The notes beneath the pieces are model-generated. The model saw nothing but the letters and a program-made list of their open reading frames with translations, was not told where the DNA came from and ran no database searches. Below are positions 13,230-20,066 of a stretch of 37,559 bases of DNA, in pieces; positions within the stretch are counted from its first letter, which is position 1, and every line of letters begins with the position of its first letter. Origin of the DNA: a virus. Where the stretch lies: positions 1-37,559 of the IMG/VR virus record IMGVR_UViG_3300021233_000106; one strand, written 5' to 3'. A program made the translations under genes and the position numbers.

Positions 13230-13441
13230 TATTTCTCCCTATATCCTGTCGCTTCTCTATCTGACCAATATGATTCTGATAAATTATATTTGTCACGGAT
13301 GCGACTTACTTTCTCAATGCTACCAGTTCCCACATTGAAAGTCAATGGTGGCATAAACTCAGGGTCAAGACCCATAATCTGTGCATCCCAATAGGCCATC
13401 TCAAGAGACAGCCTATCGGGAGCGGTTAACTCAAAGTACAT
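13229..13441 (-). CDS. 70-aa hypothetical protein
   Basis: Mixed alpha/beta: YFELTAPDRLSLEMAYWDAQ, then PPLTFNVGTGSIEKVSRIRDKY. Coupled to the upstream gene by TAATG. Not recognised. Confidence 0.6.
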   Translation of the reverse strand: MYFELTAPDRLSLEMAYWDAQIMGLDPEFMPPLTFNVGTGSIEKVSRIRDKYNLSESYWSDREATGYREK

Positions 13442-14100
13442 TAGTATGCCTCACGAACGTGGCAAACCTCAATGTCACCAATTGTAATTGCCCCACTCTG
13501 AGAATCAACATAAAGATTATCTGTAACTTCTCCGTCAAGGTCAAAGTCATAGTCTGAAAGAACATCATATTCATATGTTCCACTAACTTCAATTGTTGCC
13601 GTGAATTCAACAGTTCGCATTAATTCAATTGATAATGCTTCAGCAATTGCACGAAGAGTATCTTGGTCTTCTGAATCTGCATATGCTTCAGTAATAATAT
13701 CTTTAACTGTATTAATCTTAGATTGAAGAACACCAACAGTCTTTTGTGATTGACGTCCATTGTGTAGGTCCCATTCAAGGCTGGTGACCTTTGATGTTGT
13801 ATATTCAGGGTCGGAATAACCATGAAGTACTTTGTATGTAACTAGTAGATTAGGATTATATTCTACTGCAGGTGAATGCAATGCATCTGAACCGATTGTT
13901 GTTTCCATTTGTTCCTCTTTCGTTGTAGTTATAGGTGGTATTGTAGCATCTTCCACTGACAATAAGACGCAATTAGAGTTACATGGGCATGTGAGTTCCA
14001 TCACACCATTAGGCCAACCAAATCCATCCTTAAATGTATATTCAATTAGCGCATCACAGTCTCCCGTGCAAACCCAGGTATATTTCTGATATGTTGTCAT
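13441..14100 (-). CDS. 219-aa protein, likely fusion of a Zn-ribbon and a second gene
   Basis: Residues 1-50 carry CTGDCD and CPCNSNC, a zinc ribbon. From Met66 (ATG 13908) the protein becomes an unrelated acidic alpha/beta domain (TYKVLHGYSDPEY..., TVEFTATIEVSGTYEYDV). Between them the frame crosses a full TGTCAG-N10-TACAAT promoter and an AACGAAAGAGG ribosome binding site, so a 155-aa protein (13441-13908) is probably made as well. The full-length form is leaderless: TATAAT ends 6 nt before the ATG 14100. Not recognised. Confidence 0.65.
   Translation of the reverse strand: MTTYQKYTWVCTGDCDALIEYTFKDGFGWPNGVMELTCPCNSNCVLLSVEDATIPPITTTKEEQMETTIGSDALHSPAVEYNPNLLVTYKVLHGYSDPEYTTSKVTSLEWDLHNGRQSQKTVGVLQSKINTVKDIITEAYADSEDQDTLRAIAEALSIELMRTVEFTATIEVSGTYEYDVLSDYDFDLDGEVTDNLYVDSQSGAITIGDIEVCHVREAY
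13940..13961 (-). promoter_or_regulatory. Intragenic TGTCAG-N10-TACAAT promoter
   Basis: TGTCAG (13956-13961), 10 bp, TACAAT (13940-13945), then AACGAAAGAGGAACAA and ATG 13908, all inside the 13441-14100 frame. Confidence 0.7.
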
Positions 14101-14106
14101 GCGAGT

Positions 14107-14128
14107 ATTATAGCGGACCCCACTGACA
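14107..14128 (-). promoter_or_regulatory. TGTCAG-N10-TATAAT promoter, leaderless
   Basis: TGTCAG (14123-14128), 10 bp, TATAAT (14107-14112), then 6 nt and ATG 14100. TTGTAA also sits at the canonical -35 distance (17 bp). A one-mismatch Crp-like box (14156-14171) and CAGGG-N15-CGTAA (14143-14167) lie upstream. Confidence 0.8.
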
Positions 14129-14203
14129 TTTACAAGGATTTCCAGGGATTATTTTTGTGACTCGTAACACACTTTTAGCTCCCTTAGTATTGCGGGCGAT
14201 TTG

Positions 14204-14277
14204 CGATCTGTATGGGACTTGAACCCACGACCTCTACCGTGACAGGGTAGCGCTCTAACCAACTGAGCTAACAGACC
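14204..14277 (-). tRNA. tRNA-Asp (GUC)
   Basis: 74-nt cloverleaf on the minus strand: acceptor GGTCTGT/ACAGATC (one G-U), D-stem GCTC/GAGC, anticodon stem CTACC/GGTAG with loop CTGTCAC (anticodon GTC), T-stem GTGGG/CCCAT with TTCAAGT loop, discriminator G as expected for Asp. CCA is not encoded. It lies 43 bp downstream of the DUF932 gene and is probably co-transcribed with it. Confidence 0.95.
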
Positions 14278-14320
14278 AATAAATGGTGAGCAGTTTTAAA
14301 TCTTGCTCAGGATTTTTTCT

Positions 14321-15325
14321 TTAGAAGGATTTAACCAACTTAAGAATTTTATTTTTTTCTGCGGTAAGAACTGGGTCAAAGCCACTTGCACCAGCCATTA
14401 GCGATTCAGAATTTCCACGACCAGAGCGGAAATAATCAAGGCGCTCAGTAAGTGCATTAAACGCACCCCACTTTGTTCCCTTGATTGTAGCGTTAGTAGG
14501 TGAGTTATGATAAAGGTCATCAAGCAAGACAACTTTATTTTCCCACTTCTTAATTGCACCCTTAGCATCTTTTTCAGGCTTTGGATAAATTGTCTGAATC
14601 AACTTTGAGAATTCAGCATCGGTAATTGCTTGAGAGTAAAGAGATTGAGCCTCTTTTTCAAACTCATCAAAATAACCAAGAGCAAGCCCAAGAGTTTCAC
14701 GAGCAACTTGAATACGACCCTCAACAGATTGTGTGTGGCGAATCTTGAAAGATTGCTTAGCACTCTTCATTGCAAGGTTAAGAGTATTTTGGCAAACTAC
14801 ACGAACAGGTGTAACCGCTGCTTGAACAGCAACAGAACCATCGTGTGATGTCCAAACAATTAGATATAACTTTGTTTGGTCATTTGCGCCTTGTGGGTCA
14901 AGAACCATTGTGCGAGGAATATCAACAGTACCGAACACAACTTTGCCCTTCTTAAGAGAGCCAGCAGATTCCCAACGGCAATCGGCGTTAGCATCGTGAA
15001 TTGCATCAGCAAATGCGAACAATTCTTCATTCTGAACAGGCTTGTAACGCTTTCCAACAGTAGCAAGAACATCAGTTCCGCCATTGAATGGATTTGTGCG
15101 AACAACTAGAGATGAATCTGAAACATCGTTCCAAGATTCGTCAATATGATTTGTGATTGGAGATAAGCGAACATTCCAATTTGCTAACTTTGCTTCTTCA
15201 AGCATTGTTGCAGTTGTAACTTCCTCATCTGCAGAGAAGATGCGATTTGCAAGGTTATGCCAAGCAGGAGCACCACGTAGAGCGAAAGCAACTTCGCCAT
15301 TTTCGACTTCGAGATTATGAGCCAT
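14321..15325 (-). CDS. DUF932 family protein
   Basis: 334 aa beginning MAHNLEVENGEVAFALRGAPAWHNL and containing YKPVQNEELFAFADAI and TPVRVVCQNTLNLAM, all typical of the DUF932 phage/plasmid family (TIGR03299-like). Length is normal for the family. The biochemical role is unknown; family members are common in large plasmids and actinophages. Own promoter at 15355-15376 and AACGAAAGG ribosome binding site. This is the longest gene of the leftward block. Confidence 0.9.
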   Translation of the reverse strand: MAHNLEVENGEVAFALRGAPAWHNLANRIFSADEEVTTATMLEEAKLANWNVRLSPITNHIDESWNDVSDSSLVVRTNPFNGGTDVLATVGKRYKPVQNEELFAFADAIHDANADCRWESAGSLKKGKVVFGTVDIPRTMVLDPQGANDQTKLYLIVWTSHDGSVAVQAAVTPVRVVCQNTLNLAMKSAKQSFKIRHTQSVEGRIQVARETLGLALGYFDEFEKEAQSLYSQAITDAEFSKLIQTIYPKPEKDAKGAIKKWENKVVLLDDLYHNSPTNATIKGTKWGAFNALTERLDYFRSGRGNSESLMAGASGFDPVLTAEKNKILKLVKSF

Positions 15326-15354
15326 TTTTTACCTTTCGTTTGTTTGATTAAGCA

Positions 15355-15376
15355 ATTATAACAGGTGGGTCTGACA
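15355..15376 (-). promoter_or_regulatory. TGTCAG-N10-TATAAT promoter of the DUF932 gene
   Basis: TGTCAG (15371-15376), ACCCACCTGT, TATAAT (15355-15360); TTGTAA also lies at the usual -35 distance. A perfect Crp-like box is about 75 bp upstream of the expected start. Confidence 0.8.
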
Positions 15377-15492
15377 TTTACAAGGTTAGTTAGTCATTTG
15401 TCCGAATTGTCTCTTGTGATCAATCTCACAAATTTTCAGGGTTTTCCACAGTTTGTCGTAACGCTGTGGATAACCCCTCAAAAGCGGGGGCC
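15377..15492. repeat. Composite intergenic module (Crp-like box, CAGGG/CGTAA, DnaA boxes)
   Basis: In plus-strand order: TGTGA-N6-TCACA (15415-15430), CAGGG-N15-CGTAA (15437-15461), DnaA-like pair TTTTCCACA (15442-15450) and perfect TGTGGATAA (15465-15473), then a CCCC...GGGG hairpin (15475-15490). Confidence 0.75.
15415..15430. promoter_or_regulatory. Crp/GlxR-like box
   Basis: Perfect TGTGA-N6-TCACA (spacer TCAATC), centred about 75 bp upstream of the predicted start of the DUF932 transcript. Confidence 0.6.
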
Positions 15493-15517
15493 GAGCTGGG
15501 GATTAACTCCCCAACTC
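15493..15517 (-). terminator. Hairpin enclosing the stop codon of the 15503-15763 gene
   Basis: GAG-TGGGG and CCCCA-CTC arms pair around a 7-nt loop (15502-15508) that contains the stop codon (15503-15505). A second CCCC/GGGG hairpin follows. No strong T-run. Confidence 0.5.
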
Positions 15518-15763
15518 TACCTTTGTCGCATTTTTAATTATGTTCTTATTAAATTCAACTGTGCTCTCATCAAGAAACATTGCAGTTGTCTTTTTCTTTT
15601 TTACATTATCAAAAACATAAGCATTTACTTTGCCGCTAAAGTTTCTGATGTTGCTGAATACTAATTCAGTTAAGTATTCTTTATCGACACCTTGATCTGA
15701 ATAGATAGTGATGTCATTTGCTTTGTTTGCGTCATAGATTTCTACTCTAAAACGATTTGCCAT
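15503..15763 (-). CDS. 86-aa hypothetical protein
   Basis: Starts MANRFRVEIYDANKANDITIYSD, a beta-hairpin pattern, with a basic KKKK patch in the middle and a helical end. Second gene of the operon from 16258. Not recognised. Confidence 0.65.
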   Translation of the reverse strand: MANRFRVEIYDANKANDITIYSDQGVDKEYLTELVFSNIRNFSGKVNAYVFDNVKKKKTTAMFLDESTVEFNKNIIKNATKVELGS

Positions 15764-15785
15764 TGTATTGCCTTTGTTAGTAGGG

Positions 15786-15799
15786 ACACCCGAAGGTGT
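15786..15799 (-). promoter_or_regulatory. Intercistronic UUCG-tetraloop hairpin
   Basis: Minus strand ACACC-TTCG-GGTGT, a very stable tetraloop hairpin in the 72-nt gap between two genes of one operon. It could protect or process the mRNA; no promoter is seen in the gap. Confidence 0.45.
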
Positions 15800-15835
15800 G
15801 AGCAGTTTGGCGACTTACTCAGGTCGTTGGATTAG

Positions 15836-16258
15836 TTAGAGATAACGAGCAATAGCATTGTAAGTGCTTGTGCTTACAACTTCCTCGTCTGTCATTTTGA
15901 GAATACGAATTGCGTTCTCAATTTCCTCTTTCATCTCATTGTAAGAGTGTTGGTGTAGAACCTCAAAGTCCCTCTGTGGTTCAGCAGGGAAATCACCCTC
16001 ATTACAAGTTAGGTCAAAATCCACATTTAGGGTTTTGTTCCAAGAGCGATAGTTTGTGCGGAAGTTTTCTGCCTTTGCGACATTGGCAATAGCAAACTTA
16101 CCAACTTCCTTGCGCCACTTTTCTCTTGCCTTTTCATACTTGGCTTCGTTCTCACCTTGTGTAGCCCAACTCTTATTGAGTTCTGCCAATTTAGTTTCTA
16201 GTGCCTTGATTACCTTTGGTGTGGCAATCTTGACATTTATTGCTTTTCCTCTAGCCAT
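15836..16258 (-). CDS. 140-aa helical phage protein
   Basis: Basic N-terminus (MARGKAINVKIATPKVIKALETKL), long Lys/Glu-rich helices (AKYEKAREKWRKEVGKFAI), then a helix ending NAIARYL. Recalls uncharacterised actinophage proteins of similar size. First gene of its operon; GAAAGAGG precedes the ATG. Confidence 0.65.
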   Translation of the reverse strand: MARGKAINVKIATPKVIKALETKLAELNKSWATQGENEAKYEKAREKWRKEVGKFAIANVAKAENFRTNYRSWNKTLNVDFDLTCNEGDFPAEPQRDFEVLHQHSYNEMKEEIENAIRILKMTDEEVVSTSTYNAIARYL

Positions 16259-16293
16259 TTATTTTCCTCTTTCGTTGGTTGGTTTATTTGGTT

Positions 16294-16315
16294 AGTATAA
16301 CATAGGGGTCTGACA
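16294..16315 (-). promoter_or_regulatory. TGTCAG-N10-TATACT promoter
   Basis: TGTCAG (16310-16315), ACCCCTATGT, TATACT (16294-16299), upstream of the 15836-16258 gene. Confidence 0.78.
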
Positions 16316-16392
16316 TTTACCCCGAAGGGTGAGAGTTCTTACTTACGACATTGGGCGAGATACTCTCTAAACTGCCCCTGTTTCGTTCTAAG

Positions 16393-16575
16393 TTATGCGC
16401 CTAGAAGTGTTTTAGCGGATACGGAAGTCCAGCGAGTTTCCTTGCTTGGCATTTCCAGTAGCACACGCACCGAGCCAGATGCCTGTGGGTGGATTTCCTT
16501 AATCACACCTGTTTTCTTTGACTTTAGGGTGGTGAATAAATCGCCAACCTGATACAACTTGTCGTTGATTGTCAT
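16393..16575 (-). CDS. 60-aa hypothetical protein
   Basis: Beta-rich small protein (YQVGDLFTTLKSKKTGVIKEIH, VRVLLEMPSKETRWTSV), possibly SH3-like. Single-gene transcription unit with its own promoter. Similar short proteins occur in actinophages; function unknown. Confidence 0.65.
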   Translation of the reverse strand: MTINDKLYQVGDLFTTLKSKKTGVIKEIHPQASGSVRVLLEMPSKETRWTSVSAKTLLGA

Positions 16576-16602
16576 TTTTGCCTCTTTTCTTTGTAGGTAG
16601 GT

Positions 16603-16624
16603 AGTATAGCATTGGGGTCTGACA
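16603..16624 (-). promoter_or_regulatory. TGTCAG-N10-TATACT promoter
   Basis: TGTCAG (16619-16624), ACCCCAATGC, TATACT (16603-16608). A one-mismatch Crp-like box TGTGA-N6-TCACT (16663-16678) lies about 75 bp upstream and overlaps the stop of the next gene. Confidence 0.78.
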
Positions 16625-16669
16625 TTAGTCTAGCCCTATCTCAGTATTTGAGAAAGTTATTGTGTGACC

Positions 16670-16936
16670 TTAGTCACTTTCAGGTAGCCATGCGTGTAGA
16701 TGGTGCTGGTCTATGATTGCGTGAGCGGGTGCGTATCTATCTCCACGATAAGATACTCCTTCGGGCATTTCGATCAATTTATTATAGTCCTCGTCATAGT
16801 ATGCGTCAATAGCCTCGATACATGGCTCGACCATAGATAGCGGAACGGGCGGGTAATGATTAGATTGTAGATGAATAGATAGAGCCATTTCTAAATCTAA
16901 AGTTTCTGATAAATCTAGTGCTGTGTTGTAACCCAT
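16670..16936 (-). CDS. 88-aa conserved actinophage protein (MGYNTALDLSETLDLEMALSI type)
   Basis: The N-terminus MGYNTALDLSETLDLEMALS and the segments HYPPVPLSMVEPCIEAIDAY and YAPAHAIIDQHHLHAWL are strongly patterned and recall a conserved small actinophage family. His-rich C-terminus. Starts two bases from the upstream stop. Function unknown. Confidence 0.75.
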   Translation of the reverse strand: MGYNTALDLSETLDLEMALSIHLQSNHYPPVPLSMVEPCIEAIDAYYDEDYNKLIEMPEGVSYRGDRYAPAHAIIDQHHLHAWLPESD

Positions 16937-16937
16937 T

Positions 16938-17162
16938 TTATTCTGTATCCTTTACTGTTAATTCTGCCCAAGTATTATTTTCATTTGCAACTGTAAGTGT
17001 ATTAGACATGGCAAGAGCATGAACTGTTGCACCCTTACACATTTCTGTAATTAAACTTGTATCCATTGTTAGCAGGCGTGGCAATAAATTTGCAGGAATT
17101 TTATCCAAGTCAATAATTGCCTCAAACTCAACTGTGTGTGGAATTTTCATTAGATTAGACAT
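16938..17162 (-). CDS. 74-aa hypothetical protein
   Basis: Alpha/beta: KIPHTVEFEAIIDLDKIPANLLPRLL then a C-terminal beta region (NTWAELTVKDT). First gene of a two-gene operon with a TGTCAG promoter. Not recognised. Confidence 0.65.
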   Translation of the reverse strand: MSNLMKIPHTVEFEAIIDLDKIPANLLPRLLTMDTSLITEMCKGATVHALAMSNTLTVANENNTWAELTVKDTE

Positions 17163-17191
17163 TTGTTACCTTTCGTTGTTGGAATAAGAGT

Positions 17192-17213
17192 ATTTTAGCA
17201 TAGGCCACTGACA
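17192..17213 (-). promoter_or_regulatory. TGTCAG-N10-TAAAAT promoter
   Basis: TGTCAG (17208-17213), TGGCCTATGC, TAAAAT (17192-17197), followed by AACGAAAGG before ATG 17162. Confidence 0.78.
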
Positions 17214-17352
17214 TTTCCTAATCCATACTCGGCGTGTCGCAGCTTTTGTGAGATTAATCACAAAATCCAGGGTTATCCACAATAACCCGTAAGCCTGTGG
17301 AAAACCCCACAATATTGCGGGCCAAGCTGACAATTGTCAACTTGACACGCCG
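17214..17352. repeat. Composite intergenic module
   Basis: Contains GGCGTGTC (17231-17238), a perfect Crp-like box (17247-17262), CAGGG-N15-CGTAA (17268-17292), DnaA box TTATCCACA (17273-17281) facing TGTGGAAAA (17296-17304), a CCCC/GGG hairpin, the palindrome GACAATTGTC and GACACGCC (17344-17351). Confidence 0.75.
17247..17262. promoter_or_regulatory. Crp/GlxR-like box
   Basis: Perfect TGTGA-N6-TCACA (spacer GATTAA), centred about 70 bp upstream of the expected start of the 17162 transcript. Confidence 0.6.
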
Positions 17353-17502
17353 TTACCTATCCCAACGATTAGGCAAATCTTCTTTTCCGTCTTTATCGAT
17401 ATCTATTTTTCCACTGTTCCACATGTACATTGCTAGCATAATTGGTGAGCACAAAAATAAAATTAATATGATTCCGATCAAGGATCCTAATACATCATAC
17501 AT
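17353..17502 (-). CDS. 49-aa single-span membrane protein
   Basis: Hydrophobic segment LIGIILILFLCSPIMLAMYMW (residues about 8-28) followed by a charged tail (KIDIDKDGKEDLPNRW) with an EF-hand-like DIDKDGKED. Coupled to the GP88 gene by TAATG. Function unknown. Confidence 0.65.
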   Translation of the reverse strand: MYDVLGSLIGIILILFLCSPIMLAMYMWNSGKIDIDKDGKEDLPNRWDR

Positions 17503-18221
17503 TATTTTTTACTCGCAGAAAATCTAATATCCGCTTTACCATAAACACACAAGCCACATGAAACACATGCGGACCCTGCATTGCTAATAAGTGGAATAGA
17601 CTTATTATTCTCAGGGCATTTAGCGCCAGGTTTACCAGTCAACTCTTTCATGGTGCTTTCGGTTGCAGAGAATGTCTTACCTAGGTACGCAAGGCGGACA
17701 CCGTCATTTAGTTTTAATTCGTGAGCAATTTCTTTATTATCGTCATCTGTAGAATAATATAAAGATAGGTTAGAGACGTTATTAAGAATAAGTGCTGCAG
17801 ACTTTACACGTGTATAAACCCAAAATTGAACATCGGGATGATTAGTAATAATTGTCTTCCATGCATATGCATAAGTATCGCTAAAGAAATCTCCGTCCCA
17901 ATGAATGCGAAATAGTTTAGGAGCGTCTTTCTTTTCACAATCTGCAATAAATTCTGTAATCATTTCATCAAGCAATAGCAACATGCTATCCATATCTGCA
18001 TTCTTCAATAGGTCCCAATTATGAAGAAGATTAGTTTTTACTCCTGGGAATAATTTTTCAAGCTTGCCTGCATAGCAAACACTTTCGCAGATAGACGTAG
18101 CGCTAGGACATGAATAGTTTTTTCCTGCAGGTAATCCGAACGTGTTAGCAATTGCGGCTTGCTTTCCATTTTTTGTGACAAGGTTAGCCACCTTTCTATC
18201 ATTAGAGCGCTTTAATTTCAT
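17502..18221 (-). CDS. GP88 family protein (Cys-rich)
   Basis: 239 aa. Cys38, Cys45 and Cys49 lie in SCPSATSICESVCYAGK; Cys202, Cys219, Cys222 and Cys225 in KCPEN and SACVSCGLCVYGK. This layout, with LPAGKNYSCP at the front and FRIHWDGDFFSDTYAYAW in the middle, fits the 'gene product 88' family of actinophages. The Cys sets could bind one or two Fe-S clusters or zinc; there is no CxxxCxxC radical-SAM motif. Own promoter at 18248-18269. Function unknown. Confidence 0.8.
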   Translation of the reverse strand: MKLKRSNDRKVANLVTKNGKQAAIANTFGLPAGKNYSCPSATSICESVCYAGKLEKLFPGVKTNLLHNWDLLKNADMDSMLLLLDEMITEFIADCEKKDAPKLFRIHWDGDFFSDTYAYAWKTIITNHPDVQFWVYTRVKSAALILNNVSNLSLYYSTDDDNKEIAHELKLNDGVRLAYLGKTFSATESTMKELTGKPGAKCPENNKSIPLISNAGSACVSCGLCVYGKADIRFSASKK

Positions 18222-18247
18222 GAGGGCCTTTCGTCGTTGGTAGTAGA

Positions 18248-18269
18248 ATTATAGCCTAAGCCACTGACA
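18248..18269 (-). promoter_or_regulatory. TGTCAG-N10-TATAAT promoter of the GP88 gene
   Basis: TGTCAG (18264-18269), TGGCTTAGGC, TATAAT (18248-18253). Confidence 0.8.
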
Positions 18270-18367
18270 TTTCATAATCGACACGCCGTAAATCCAGGGC
18301 ATTTTTAAAATGTGTCGTAATTCACATCGAGCCCCCGCAAAAGAGAGGGCAGCTGCATATTTATGCG
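18270..18367. repeat. Composite intergenic module
   Basis: Contains GACACGCC (18280-18287), CAGGG-N16-CGTAA (18295-18320), a one-mismatch Crp-like box TGTGT-N6-TCACA (18311-18326) that overlaps it, and a GCCC...GGGC hairpin (18331-18350). No DnaA boxes here. Confidence 0.7.
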
Positions 18368-18499
18368 TTACTCTGAATTTTTATTCTTATGTTTGATCTT
18401 GCGTGTATACTTTTTTTTATTACGAATAGGTTGCGCCGCATTGCTACGGCGCAACTCTTGAATTCGTTTTACTTTATCTTGAACTGAAGTTAGGAACAT
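18368..18499 (-). CDS. 43-aa highly basic protein
   Basis: ATG 18499 overlaps the end of the upstream gene in another frame. The product has about 16 Lys/Arg in 43 residues (RRSNAAQPIRNKKKYTRKIK) and is likely to bind nucleic acid. Its coding DNA includes a perfect inverted repeat GTTGCGCCG/CGGCGCAAC. Not recognised; the overlap and terminal position argue for a real gene. Confidence 0.5.
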   Translation of the reverse strand: MFLTSVQDKVKRIQELRRSNAAQPIRNKKKYTRKIKHKNKNSE

Positions 18500-18665
18500 G
18501 ATACCCACTCGCTTCATGAAATCGTTTTACATCAAAACGAGGATTATCAACCGCAAACATTTCAGCAAAATCATTTACAATTTTAGAAAAAACGGCAGGG
18601 TGAGTTTTGTTGCTGGCATACTTTAGAATTTCTGCCGTTGCCACATAGTCTTTGCGTGTCATCAT
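18474..18665 (-). CDS. 63-aa conserved small phage protein
   Basis: MTRKDYVATAEILKYASNK at the start and FAEMFAVDNPRFDVKRFHEASGY near the end form a pattern repeatedly seen in small actinophage proteins. All-helical. ATG overlaps the upstream stop. Function unknown. Confidence 0.75.
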   Translation of the reverse strand: MMTRKDYVATAEILKYASNKTHPAVFSKIVNDFAEMFAVDNPRFDVKRFHEASGYHVPNFSSR

Positions 18666-18868
18666 TTTGTTACGACCTTTCGTCCCTCACGATAAAATAA
18701 TTTCGTATACATTTTGCCAGTTGGTGTCATTAGATTTACAGTTGAGTATTCGTTAGCAAATCCCCAATCGGTAAATGAAAGAAATGCGGTGAACGCTTCG
18801 AGAGCGTCTGAATAGTTTTTGTTGAAATGGATAGGCTTGCTATCGTAGGCAACAGTTATTTGATACAT
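18662..18868 (-). CDS. 68-aa hypothetical protein
   Basis: Beta-alpha-beta pattern (YQITVAYDSKPIHF, DALEAFTAFLSF, VNLMTPTGKMYTKLFY). Ribosome binding site CGAAAGGG overlaps the upstream stop region. Not recognised. Confidence 0.65.
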   Translation of the reverse strand: MYQITVAYDSKPIHFNKNYSDALEAFTAFLSFTDWGFANEYSTVNLMTPTGKMYTKLFYREGRKVVTK

Positions 18869-18883
18869 AGGTTTTCCCTTTCG

Positions 18884-19021
18884 TTAGTTGAAAAATAAAT
18901 CTTGCTCTTTGCCAAAATCACAATCGCAAGTTTCTACATCATAGTCTAAATCGTTTCCAAAAAAGATTAGTCCAGTAGAATTACACTCTGAACAATCTAT
19001 ACGCATTACTGAGTTTATCAT
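18884..19021 (-). CDS. 45-aa zinc-ribbon microprotein
   Basis: CSEC at residues 10-13 and CDC about 20 residues later; the rest is acidic. TAATG coupling upstream. Function unknown. Confidence 0.6.
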   Translation of the reverse strand: MINSVMRIDCSECNSTGLIFFGNDLDYDVETCDCDFGKEQDLFFN

Positions 19022-19182
19022 TAGTGTTGTTCCTCGCAATTCTTAGAGTAATCAAATTCGCAAAAGTAGCAACCCATAAACTCTAGGTGCTCCTCGCAAT
19101 AATACTTGAACTGACTTTCATCACAGCAAAAGTGTAATTCGTCTGAGATTTCATAGAAATCTGTTTTGTCAATTATGTTCAT
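19021..19182 (-). CDS. 53-aa Cys-rich protein
   Basis: FCCDE, YYCEEH and GCYFCEF plus a final Cys give six Cys in about 35 residues; a probable zinc or Fe-S site. First gene of a six-gene operon behind the promoter at 19216-19237; GAAAGGAAAA precedes the ATG. Confidence 0.65.
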   Translation of the reverse strand: MNIIDKTDFYEISDELHFCCDESQFKYYCEEHLEFMGCYFCEFDYSKNCEEQH

Positions 19183-19215
19183 CTAGTTTTCCTTTCGTGT
19201 TTTATTTATAGAGAG

Positions 19216-19237
19216 ATTATAGCGCAAGGCACTGACA
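19216..19237 (-). promoter_or_regulatory. TGTCAG-N10-TATAAT promoter
   Basis: TGTCAG (19232-19237), TGCCTTGCGC, TATAAT (19216-19221). The upstream gene stops two bases away, so this operon lacks the intergenic module. Confidence 0.8.
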
Positions 19238-19238
19238 A

Positions 19239-19439
19239 TTAGTCAGATACCTTTACGGCTACTGAGCGATAGGTATAACCGCCATTTGATTTGCGAATTT
19301 CTACACGATACGCTTCTGCGCCGTCATACCAAATTGCTTGCGGGTGTTTTTCCGCTGAGATAATTTCGCCCTGAGTAGAACGAGAGAAATACATTTTGCC
19401 GATAAGTAAATCGGCTACTGAATAGACATTTGCTGACAT
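19239..19439 (-). CDS. 66-aa hypothetical protein
   Basis: Beta-rich (VYSVADLLIGKMYFSRSTQGEIISAEKH, YRVEIRKSNGGYTYRSVAV). Single-gene unit with its own promoter. Not recognised. Confidence 0.65.
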   Translation of the reverse strand: MSANVYSVADLLIGKMYFSRSTQGEIISAEKHPQAIWYDGAEAYRVEIRKSNGGYTYRSVAVKVSD

Positions 19440-19471
19440 TAGTTGTCACCTTTCGTTTGTTGATGGTAGCA

Positions 19472-19493
19472 ATTATAGCCTATGGCACTGACA
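19472..19493 (-). promoter_or_regulatory. TGTCAG-N10-TATAAT promoter
   Basis: TGTCAG (19488-19493), TGCCATAGGC, TATAAT (19472-19477); AACGAAAGG before ATG 19439. Confidence 0.8.
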
Positions 19494-19651
19494 TTTTCTA
19501 ATTACTAGCCAGTAAATCCAAATAGTGAGACGCTCAAGTCATGTGATTAATCTCACAAAATTTCAGGGTTTTTATAACTCTTTCATAACGACACGCCCGA
19601 CCCCGTGCTTTTGTGGGCGGATCAGCTTTTGTCAAGCCGACACGCCGCTAC
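19494..19651. repeat. Composite intergenic module
   Basis: Contains a perfect Crp-like box (19542-19557), CAGGG-N15-CATAA (19564-19588), GACACGCC at about 19590 and 19639, a hairpin CCC-GTGCTTTTGT-GGG (19602-19617) and GCTT-TTGTC-AAGC (19625-19637). No DnaA boxes. Confidence 0.72.
19542..19557. promoter_or_regulatory. Crp/GlxR-like box
   Basis: Perfect TGTGA-N6-TCACA (spacer TTAATC), about 85 bp upstream of the expected start of the 19439 transcript. Confidence 0.58.
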
Positions 19652-19750
19652 TTATTGAAAATCTTTTAGAATTTCTTCTAATTGATTTATTTGTTCATCG
19701 CTAAGATGATCTAATTGAATTGCTTTTTCAAATCCGAATAAATCGCTCAT
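19652..19750 (-). CDS. 32-aa microprotein
   Basis: Short acidic helix (FGFEKAIQLDHLSDEQINQL). ATGA overlap with the upstream gene supports translation. Function unknown. Confidence 0.5.
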   Translation of the reverse strand: MSDLFGFEKAIQLDHLSDEQINQLEEILKDFQ

Positions 19751-19944
19751 TCGTTTTCCATTTCTGCTAAATAATCTTCGTGTTCTACTAATCCGATTGC
19801 AAAAGCAACAGGGTCACAACACTCTAAGATTTCGGCGGGTGTAAATGTAGAGTATCCAATTTTTACCTCTGGGTAAATGTCATTTAGTAAATCAATAAAA
19901 CTTTCCTTGATTTCTAAATCTTTTTCAAATTGTGTTTTTTCCAT
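19747..19944 (-). CDS. 65-aa acidic protein
   Basis: Helical, with TFTPAEILECCDPVAFAIGLVEH in the second half, a pattern seen in small actinophage proteins. Coupled by overlaps on both sides. Function unknown. Confidence 0.65.
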   Translation of the reverse strand: MEKTQFEKDLEIKESFIDLLNDIYPEVKIGYSTFTPAEILECCDPVAFAIGLVEHEDYLAEMENE

Positions 19945-20066
19945 TAGAGAGCCCCCTCATTTAGTAATCCTAATTCAATGTTGAACAATTCATCTGGTGT
20001 TGCTTCTGATAAATCAACCCAGCCAGCGCCCTCATCATCTAGGCGAAAGATTTCAATGTATCCCAT
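19944..20066 (-). CDS. 40-aa hypothetical protein
   Basis: MGYIEIFRLDDEGAGWVDLSEATPDELF...: two strands and a helix. GAGGAGG lies in the upstream gene's end, which also contains a promoter at 20100-20121. Function unknown. Confidence 0.6.
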   Translation of the reverse strand: MGYIEIFRLDDEGAGWVDLSEATPDELFNIELGLLNEGAL

